A stretch of 64,000 nt of DNA from Diphasiastrum complanatum (lineage: Eukaryota > Streptophyta > Lycopodiopsida > Lycopodiales > Lycopodiaceae). Of this stretch, positions 56,418 to 64,000 are shown piece by piece (position 1 is the stretch's first letter; every line of letters starts with the position of its first letter). The stretch spans positions 61,148,600 through 61,212,599 of the forward strand of contig CM055100.1 in the NCBI GenBank assembly GCA_029204225.1, read 5' to 3'. Both the position numbers and the translations under genes were made by a program. Under the pieces are notes generated by a model. That model searched no databases, was not told the DNA's origin, and was given only the letters and a program-made list of their open reading frames with translations.

Positions 56418-59400
56418 TCATGTCGGATAGCCAGCATTTATCCCAAAAATGCGAACTTTGTGCATATTTGGAGCTTTTGCTATCACCATAACAAGTGCTG
56501 CAATAGTGTTAAAGAGCAGCATTGGATATTGGTAGTTTGTTGTATGAGACGCAATCAAAAATCTGCAAAAGATAACCAGAAACTTCTGTTGGGAAAATCA
56601 ATCATAGTGATCAATTTCATCAGTATAATTTGACACAAAAGGCAACCATACTTGAAAATTGAAATTGTTACAAATAGTGTCCACATTGTTTCCAACGTTG
56701 ATTTCAAACAGTCTGAACATAGAAATTTAATAAGTAAACATATAAGCAAGCAGAAACCAGAGCTGGCACCTGATTGATCTCAGGTTCCAGCTTCTAGAAT
56801 GAAATGAGTTCGACCACAAATTTACTTACTTTTTATGTGAGACACTTTAAGCTTCTAAGGTCAAATACTCCTAACACACTTCCTTGCTAAGTGGATAAGG
56901 TTTGGCTTGTTACATGAACAAACCATAACATACCCAATAACATAAAGGGAGCATATATTGGGATTTACAAGTCTGCTGGTACCCTCAAAGGGATAACAAT
57001 AATGAGAAAGTACAAGCTCACAAATAACAGCTTGCTATTTTACAGAGAAAGTTTGCTTCAGAGTGACGTATACTGCATGAAAAAGAGTGACTTACAGGAC
57101 CACAGGAACCACAGTTAGGAATTTCTTGTTACGAGTAAACTGCCTCCCATCATCAACTTGCTCCCACCAAGTCAAATCATTGTAGATACCTTGATCCTCT
57201 GCAAAGGGAGTGCCTTTCTTCCAGTGGAAGAACCGGTAGGTTACCTGCTCCAGAAAAGACACAGAAAAGCTAAGAGTAGCAGCCAAACTCACAAGAAAAT
57301 GCTCAATTTTTTATTCAACATTGGGCGTCAGTCTTGGGCCTATGAACCTTATATTGTACACCATAGCTGCTTGAAATTTTGAAAACTTGTCGAACATCGC
57401 TACAAATGGTATCTAACAAATGTATGGGGAGATTAAACAATGTGTAATATTCAAGGAGCTCTTCCTACAATGAATCGCATCTATTGCACAACTAGAAGTT
57501 AGTGATGTGATGTCTTGACATCCTCTCCTTCAATTCCACACAATGCAATGTTGTTTAATCCATGAACTTTCACATTATGCCTCCCATTTAATGGAAGAAT
57601 TATTCTTCCGGTCTTTCACACTGCCGTCTCTTATGCAAATCCATTTCTCGCTGCAACAAAGATTACAAATCAAACTTTATATCTCAATAAGGAAGATTGT
57701 TATTCCATACTGTGGCATGTAGATTTGAATTCTATGCAGCATAGGTTATACACAACCACATGATCTGGAGGCGACAACAAAGAAGTGTCGTGAGGCACAG
57801 GCACACGTAGGAAAAATATGTTCAGAGATTACACTTTCACCTGACTTATCTGGATCGCGGGCTCCTATAGTTGTGGCAATGCGATATTCCAATAAGCCAC
57901 ATCATATTGTGGCAAAGACAGAGCTTTATCCAGCTGGCTCACAGGATCTTGTTGATCCTGTAGAGGCATGTGCATATGGGCGTGCATTCTTGATGTATGG
58001 AGAGATGTACAAACATGTGCATTGTGCAGCAACTGTCTGTAGTATTGCTTTTGCTCAAAATGAGATCTAGCCGCAACATATTTATGATGGGGTACATGTA
58101 GTGTTTGGGCAGCCCATATCATGTACCTGACGTACAGTACCAGGATTAAGTAGTTGAAACATCATTGGCTCATACTTCTTTCAGGCTTCCAACAAATTTG
58201 ATAGAGATATGTGTTTCTCTTTCTGTTGCTCCTGTTGGCAAAGATTCTTGGAAGGATCTAGACGCAGCAGAGCTTCCAGTCATATATGTCATGCACATGA
58301 TGTTCCAAGACACGATGTTCAAGTTGTCAGAGATGTTATGCAATCAGTTTTACAGTTGTAAAGATATTTCTCGTGCAGCCGCAATGCAGGATGAAGTTCA
58401 TAGGGTAGAGCATGCAGATGAGTTTTGTTCCAACTGAGGTAAATATTAAGCCACATCAGCATATTGATACACTATATGAGGTACATCATGTTCCTACTTT
58501 CGTTGTTCAGCTATTGTTGATGAGTCTGATGCAAATCGCTTTTATGAAGCACATACATGCATGGCCTGCTACTACCGTAGTTGTATTGGAGCAGATTTTG
58601 ATGCAGCATGACAAAATTTGTCCGGATTTTCCTTTGACATATGATCTGGGGTGCTGTGGAACCTTTGCATTCATGGGCATAGGCCAACCTGGTTTCAGAG
58701 CTCATTATTCCCCTACAGATCATATATTTACTCTCAAAGCCATCATTGAGGCACAAGAGAGAACAAGTTTATTGCTGCTTCATCGACTTCAAAACGGCCT
58801 TTTACTCTGTCCCACGCTCCTTGCTTATCCAACAAATACAAAATCTTGGTTTTTCTAATGACAATTCTAGCAATGATGGCACTCTATGAGAGAGTATTGG
58901 GATGGTTTTAGAGCTACAAAGGTATTTTTAAGCACATCATGAGGATCATTGGGGTGAAGCAGGGGTGTTCCCTCTCACCTACACTTTTTGGGTTATATAC
59001 TGATAAGTTGGAGAGGGTTATTGGGTAGCATGATGGGTCGGGATGCAGCCTTGGAGGCATCTTGATCACCACTCTTCTTAATGCAAATGATGTGGTTCTA
59101 GTTTGTTTACAGCTTGATTGCCTTCATAACTTTTTTCCAGATGGGGCCTAGGGTTTAACATTGGGAAAACTAAAGTCATGGTCTTCAACACTTCCATGAG
59201 CTTTATGTAGACACAGAGACTCATTTTTGACAGTCAGTCATTAAGGGACTCTAACACCAAGAACTTACACATATAGATGATGAGATTGATCCCTTTCCAG
59301 ACGACGAGGAATGATGTTACAACTCTACTTACTGCAAACCTCCAGGTGCCGGTTAACCACAAAAGACCGCACGATTCATGTTCCACCCCACCGTAGGACC

Positions 59401-60317
59401 TAATCCGGGTCCACCCTCCGTGCCCTTGCCTGTGACCGAATCAAGCGGGATCCGACCTCCATCCTAGACAGTGTCCCATACCACTGCCTAGGCTCTTAGC
59501 CATCTACTACCTCAAGCTAGCATACATCCTGGCCGTGCACACGCTCTCCATCCACCTCCTCCTAGGTAGATAGAATGGATGGCAAATGAGTCCTCCTCCC
59601 CTTGTATACTTCCAAGGAGAGAGACTCCAAGCCATGTGCACACTTAGATCGTGACTCCAAGCCATGTGCACACCTAAATCATGACACGTGGCAACCATGC
59701 AAGTTCACGAGTCACCGATCAAGTCTACAGGCCCAGTCATCGTCCAATCTCAAGTTTGGGGTTGGGACCCAAGGGAGTTGGGTCCCTAACATTCCCTCTT
59801 CCTTAAAAAATTCCTTATCTAAGGAAGAAAATCAGGGAACCTCAGTCTAAGGTCATGTTCCTTTTCCCAAGTATCATCATCCTCGGAGCTTCCTTTCCAA
59901 AACCAAGTACTCAGTTACCTGCCGGTTTCTGAGCCCCCGTTGACGTACATCAACAATGTCATGTGGTTACGTACCTACAAAGGATGTCAGGTCCTCCAAC
60001 TAAACTAAGTCCTCCTGAAGTATCAAGTCATCCTTTCCTAGTACACAGCAGCAACCATCACGACGAACCATATCTTCAACATCCACTTATGCCACCTCTG
60101 CCATTATGTCTTTCTTCGAATCTCATTAACATTTTTTTTGGCCTCGCATATTAAGTTCTACTTGAACTTTTGGCATCTGATTTCATGCAATTTGTTTTAT
60201 TGATTATTTAGTTGAATTGTTTTTCGAAGACATTATTACATGCTCCCGCTAGACACTTGAGATGTACTTTTCAATCTTATGTACCTTTTGATACCTTAAA
60301 GACTTAAAAAAATCTCT

Positions 60318-60364
<47 letters not shown>

Positions 60365-61969
60365 ACAAAGCTAATCAACCAATAGACCTGGTTTGGGCGG
60401 AATAGAAACACCCATTAAGCCAAGCATCCTATAAACAAGTCTTTCAAGATGCATAATACCAGCTCCCTAATTTTCTAGAATGAACCGAAAATTCTCCAAA
60501 AAAAAATGGATGGCCTTTATGTACAGAAGCTTCTCCAAATAAATATCATGGAAAAGGAAAAACGGAAACCTTTGAGAAGGTATTACGTGGTGGAAGGGAA
60601 CAGGGGCAAGGCCGCCAATCTGATGTGGTGAAAAACAAACTTCGAAATGAATATAGGTAAGGCTATTGTAGAATAGAGTTTAGGAAGCTCTAGGATTCTG
60701 CTGCTTCATCCTACTGTCTCAGGAATTCAAATGATATACTGAACCCCGACTAAGGTCTAGTAAACAATTGAGCACAGCACATCTTGGGTTTCTAATTCAC
60801 TGTCACTGTGCCCAGAGAAATATGACTTTATACCAAGGGGAAAGTCCCACCAACAAAGCTTTCTAGGCGAGAGGACCCACTGTCCAAGGACAAAAGCCAT
60901 GATATTGCAGAAAGCTCACTAGCAGAAAGCTTGCTAGAGGTAGGAGGTAGGACTAAAACCTGCCCATGAAACTTTTGTTTTGAAACTACTAATGAGCTTA
61001 GGAAAAGAGCACATGGGCTTTCTGAAGAACGGGGCAATTTTGTCATGACAAGACAGTAAAATTAAGCTAAAAAATTCCTCCAGATTTGGGCATATTGCTA
61101 GAAAGCAAAGCCAACAAAACTCAGCACAGGCCCCCTCGCAAATCAGGAGTGGGGCTCCAAAATAACATTTTTTTAGATATTGCAACTATATTTGATAGCA
61201 CTAGCTTTCATAATGTACAATATGTACCATTTGCATCCACACATAAGGTTTTGCCAAAGCTGGAGCACGAGGCTCCGAGGTATCCCTATTCCACAGCTGA
61301 CAGGACCCAAGCATCCTGCCGGGGCACAAGCCTGCACCTTCGTGGATGCAGAAACCGCCTTGGTTTCTGTACATCCCCGTCTTAGGTCTTGCCAAGATTG
61401 GAGCAGGAGGCTCTGAGACATCCCTATTCCGCAGCTGCCGAGACTCGCCGTTATGGATGCAGCAACCACCCTTATTTCTTTACATCCACAGATTAGGTGT
61501 TGCCGAAACTGCAGCCAAGCCATCCCTATTCTGCAGCGACCACGACTCGAGCCCGCTCCTTGGCAAACACACAACCCCCCTGTCCAACTCGGCTATAGCA
61601 AGGGTAAAAGAAACCATCCTTTCGCACCTACATACATGCCCTAATTTTCCAAGTTTTGAGAGCAAAACAACACTACCGCAGCAGAAACAAACCCAGATTC
61701 AATAAGAGGGAAAAGGGCAAGCATACCATAAAGTGGACAAGGTTAACGATGGTCCATGCCATCCCAGGCGAGCATCTGAGCACGGAAAGAATGAGCAGCC
61801 ATGAGATGAAGATGATGAGGATGTAGGTGGTCCAAATTCCTGGTAATTGAAACCAGGATGTGTTCTTATTAGGATCTGCAGGTGTTGTCACCTTCACGTT
61901 CACGTTCAGGTGATGGCCCACGCCATCGAAGCCGCTAGAAATCCTCTGATACAAACCCCCTTCCGCCAT
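56418..61969 (-). CDS. ORMDL: ORMDL/ORM1-like protein, three exons
   Basis: Exons on the minus strand are 61969-61727, 57244-57096 and 56562-56418, joining in frame to 178 codons plus TGA. Splice sites are ATG|GTATGC...GCAG|GTAACC and CCT|GTAAGT...GCAG|ATTTTT. Exon 1 encodes an N-terminal extension, PADPNKNTSWFQLPGIWTTY and a first membrane segment (about 45-64). Exon 2 has FFHWKKGTPFAEDQG and LTWWEQVDDG. Exon 3 has LIASHTTNYQYPML and PNMHKVRIFGINAG. These are hallmark ORMDL motifs. The family comprises ER membrane proteins that bind and restrain serine palmitoyltransferase, the first enzyme of sphingolipid synthesis. The usual plant length is about 155 aa; the excess is at the N-terminus. 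Nothing suggests inactivation. Confidence 0.95.
58683..59240 (+). pseudogene. LINE reverse-transcriptase fragment in ORMDL intron 1
   Basis: The plus strand, in shifting frames, reads GFRAHYSPTDHIFTLKAIIE, then CCFIDFKTAFYSVPRSLL, then IIGVKQGCSLSPTLFGLYTD, then LITTLLNANDVVLVC and GKTKVMVFNTS. These are successive non-LTR RT motifs. The catalytic YADD-type box is changed to NAND, and there are stops and frameshifts. It is oriented opposite to the host gene. The region before it (57840-58680) may be further LINE sequence, but I cannot show it. Confidence 0.75.
59314..59791 (-). repeat. LTR of a Ty3/gypsy chromovirus
   Basis: 478 bp. On the minus strand it runs TGTTAGGGACCCAAC...GTTGTAACA, preceded by the polypurine tract AAGGAAGAGGGAA. 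It cuts off the LINE fragment on its left. The outer boundary at 59314 is chosen from the TGTTA/TAACA terminal match. Confidence 0.65.
59819..60000 (-). pseudogene. chromodomain end of a Ty3/gypsy (chromovirus) polyprotein
   Basis: The minus strand reads RGLRNRQVTEYLV, then in a shifted frame WKGSSEDDDTWEKEHDL followed by RFPDFLP and a stop (59819-59821). This is the C-terminal chromodomain of plant chromoviruses (EYLVKWKG...ATWE). Directly after the stop come the polypurine tract and LTR. The rest of the polyprotein is missing to the right. Confidence 0.7.
60001..61160. other. ORMDL intron 1, no recognisable element
   Basis: Intronic sequence without a family motif apart from a (CT)n tract at about 60321-60362. 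Confidence 0.5.
60321..60362. repeat. (CT)n microsatellite in ORMDL intron 1
   Basis: About 42 bp of CT. Confidence 0.93.
61230..61570. repeat. imperfect tandem repeat in ORMDL intron 1
   Basis: Three degenerate units near 61232, 61370 and 61484. Each has ACATCC, then a TTAGGT(C/G)TTGCC word, then CATCCCTATTC(C/T)GCAGC. They lie 150-500 bp downstream of the exon 1 donor site. Confidence 0.65.
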
Positions 61970-62420
61970 CGCTCCTCGCAACCAAAGCTCTGGATCGCAA
62001 AATTGTCCTCGAAAACCAACGAAAGACCAACAAAAAGGTTTAGGGTGGAGCTACGAGGTTTCATGGCACGGTACTCTTTAAGCCCTCACACTTGGATGTT
62101 CGCCACGTGCCACGGTTGCCACTTGGGCTCCTCTCAACGGTAGATTTCAGAAACGTGGCGAGATCTGAACGTTTTCGATGACATCCAACGGCGGCGCGCC
62201 CTCTAGCGGAGATCCAAAGGCTTCGATGGAGCAAATACGAAGACAAAGGGAAATTTTTTCCTCATATGAGATGGGGATATTTTGCGATGACACTAAATAG
62301 CAGGACATCTTCAACGTCTTGCCACTTAGATGCTGGCCACGTGTCAGGCCGCCACTTGGAAGCTTTTAAGTCAATTGTTTCTGAAACGTGGCAGATCTTA
62401 AATCCAACAGAGCTTATCAT
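61970..62420 (-). promoter_or_regulatory. probable ORMDL promoter/5' region with duplicated G-box block
   Basis: Upstream of the ORMDL start codon. The telo-box-like ACCCTAAACC (minus strand) lies at about 62036-62046. Two diverged copies of an ~80-bp block lie at about 62092-62172 and 62328-62408. Both share GCCACGTG (G-box), a GCCACTTGG word, TTTC(A/T)GAAACGTGGC and AGATCT. Orientation and distance fit a promoter, but the transcription start is not known. Confidence 0.5.
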
Positions 62421-62532
62421 CCTGGCGTGCCAAAGAGACAGGGATAGGGACAGGCTGAGTTCTCTATTATGATAACACTCAAACGCGTGGATTTTTACTT
62501 TTCTAAAGTTGATATGGGACACAAACCCCCAG

Positions 62533-62553
62533 CCCCCCCCCCCCCCCCCCCCC
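62533..62553. repeat. poly-C run
   Basis: 21 consecutive C, followed by GAAATCGAACCCGGGTGGG. The reverse complement of that stretch (ACCCGGGTTCGATTTC) resembles a tRNA B-box. Confidence 0.9.
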
Positions 62554-62788
62554 GAAATCGAACCCGGGTGGGTTATGCAGATTTCAAGCCTGAATATTTA
62601 GGTGGGGATATGATACCAAAAGCCTATAATCCATTGAAAAAAGCCTACCACATTAATTATTCACCTACTAATAAAATTTTTGTAGGTTCTCATAACCTAC
62701 ATGTTTGAGCCCTTATAGATTGTGGACTAGGTAGCGAGCATGAGCGGGCCGGCTACCAGGCACAATCCGTGGTTAGTACTTACCGAGC

Positions 62789-62810
62789 CGCTCTACGGCG
62801 AGGTAGAGCG
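62789..62810. repeat. 8-bp-stem hairpin
   Basis: CGCTCTAC (62789-62796) pairs with GTAGAGCG (62803-62810) around a 6-nt loop. Confidence 0.8.
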
Positions 62811-62915
62811 AAAAGTTTGGCCTTTTTCCTCTCAATGAAACATCAATGTCAAAAAAGTACGTATTAAAACACTTAATTACTTGGTAGGTAATTATGGTAG
62901 TGGGTAGCAGAATAT

Positions 62916-62941
62916 GGCTCTGAACATTGCTGTTCAGAGCC
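62916..62941. repeat. 11-bp-stem hairpin
   Basis: GGCTCTGAACA (62916-62926) and TGTTCAGAGCC (62931-62941) enclose TTGC; it is followed by a related TATGAACAGTG word. Confidence 0.88.
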
Positions 62942-62949
62942 TATGAACA

Positions 62950-64000
62950 GTGAAGACGTGTATACTATAGCTCCAAATGCAAATTACGAGCCTATCAAAT
63001 ATTAAATTATAGGTTTTTATTTTCATCAAAAAAAAAAAAATTGGTTAAAACTTTTAGAATAATTAGTTTGGCTCTTGGCTTTAATACATTCTTTGAGTTG
63101 CCCATAATAAAGTTTTAACAAAGTTTTTAATTCTTTTTAAATGAAAAAATCATACAAGTATTTCGTAATCATTATTATTAAACTTTAATATAGGTCAAAA
63201 TTTAGCATTTTGGTATTGATGATTGCACCCCTCTAATTTCCTGTGTTTTCTAGAAGATGTAGATTTTTTAAAAATTTTGTCTTCTGAATACTACATCTAA
63301 ATTTGCTTGAAAGCAAAACTACAAATTCACATCAATAACTAATTCTATTGACTTAAAAAAAAGCTATGTCAAATAAGCTTTGTATGAATCTACCTACTGT
63401 ACTACACAAACTTCCTGAATTTGAAAACAATTTACAAACTTTTCCTGCATTTCAATAAAGTTGTCGATCATTTTCCTATAAGTTTTCTATTAAGTGGATT
63501 TTTGGAGAAACATGTCAATTCCATTCCTATACTTGTCGGCTTTCACGAACAATGACCCAAAGTTTGAATCAATTGAAATCCTAATGAAGAAGGATGAATG
63601 TATTATACGACTTTCTATAAAAATTTGAGACTTATTGCAAGAATATTTTTTTAGCCTTCTTGATATAAAAATCGAAGGCTTTTGGCCCACGAGTTGTTAA
63701 AAATAGAGAGTGAAACCAATTAAGTCGATTCCCAAGTCATATTTGTAGATCAATTTTTTCTCTTGTTTGGAGCATCTACAATTTGAAATAATAGGTCCAA
63801 CTTCGATACATCAAAGTTCAGTTTATTGAGTAGATATAAAAATTAGCTGCATTGCAAGATCAAGCTCATTTAACATACTTTGATAAATACTTTCAGCTAC
63901 TTTAGTAAAGCTTCGGATGTCAAATTAGTTTGTAGCATAAATTTAACTTATGATGCACATCATGTACTTGAAAAAGGTATTAAGGTATAAGAACTTTCAA
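62950..64000. other. AT-rich sequence, no recognisable gene
   Basis: Open frames are short and carry no motif; nothing on either strand can be supported. Confidence 0.5.

Noticed and set aside
57865-58680. Host gene or LINE ORF1 in ORMDL intron 1
   Set aside because: Several short frames on both strands with stops and no recognised motif. Only the part after 58683 matches LINE RT.
62555-62580. tRNA gene at the B-box-like word
   Set aside because: No cloverleaf, A-box or acceptor stem can be formed around it.

Overview
This is nuclear DNA of a land plant, made mostly of transposable elements, with one well-supported host gene. The evidence is long introns with GT/AG boundaries, Ty1-copia elements primed by initiator-Met tRNA, a chromodomain-bearing Ty3 remnant, abundant (GA)n/(CT)n microsatellites, and a plant ORMDL gene. 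The large intron, deep nesting and a Penelope-like element hint at a large non-angiosperm genome such as a fern or lycophyte, but I cannot name the species.

Layout. 1-2.5 kb: an old copia remnant (+). 2.7-14.6 kb: a three-level nest, all on the minus strand. An old copia gag is split by element E2 (3776-14436, TSD CTTTG), which is itself split by element E1 (4921-10983, TSD GCTAG). 14.6-22.3 kb: mostly unassigned, with microsatellites, a hairpin and a decayed Ty3/gypsy piece. 22.3-25.3 kb: two related partial copia elements (+). 25.3-27.75 kb: a broken Penelope-like reverse transcriptase (-) with two unknown ORFs upstream of it. 27.75-33.7 kb: an unusual non-coding block with a large inverted repeat, two arrays of a 14-nt hairpin motif at 69-70 bp spacing, and long microsatellites. 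33.7-36.2 kb: decayed copia E4 (+). 36.2-49.7 kb: a composite of the 5' LTR, leader and gag of E6, interrupted by the young full-length element E5 (37822-43979, minus, intact 1322-aa polyprotein, LTRs differing at 2 of 682 positions), then fused to E7, a relative of E1. 49.7-51.3 kb: five ~330-bp GC-rich satellite units. 51.3-54.4 kb: 5'-truncated copia E8 (-), split by a 1119-bp solo LTR.

56.4-62.4 kb: the host gene, an ORMDL (ORM1-like) regulator of serine palmitoyltransferase on the minus strand. It has three exons coding 178 aa. Its 4.48-kb first intron holds a LINE reverse-transcriptase fragment and the 3' end of a chromovirus. Upstream lie two diverged copies of a G-box-containing block. 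The right end (62.5-64 kb) is AT-rich, with a poly-C run and small hairpins but no recognisable gene.

The most unusual observations are the Penelope-like element beside an inverted repeat and 69-bp-phased micro-hairpin arrays; a shared candidate +1 frameshift site in both E1/E7-family copies; a 33-bp-phased CCAAT array in the E6 LTR; and a paired G-box/GTCCGTACA signature shared by several different copia families.
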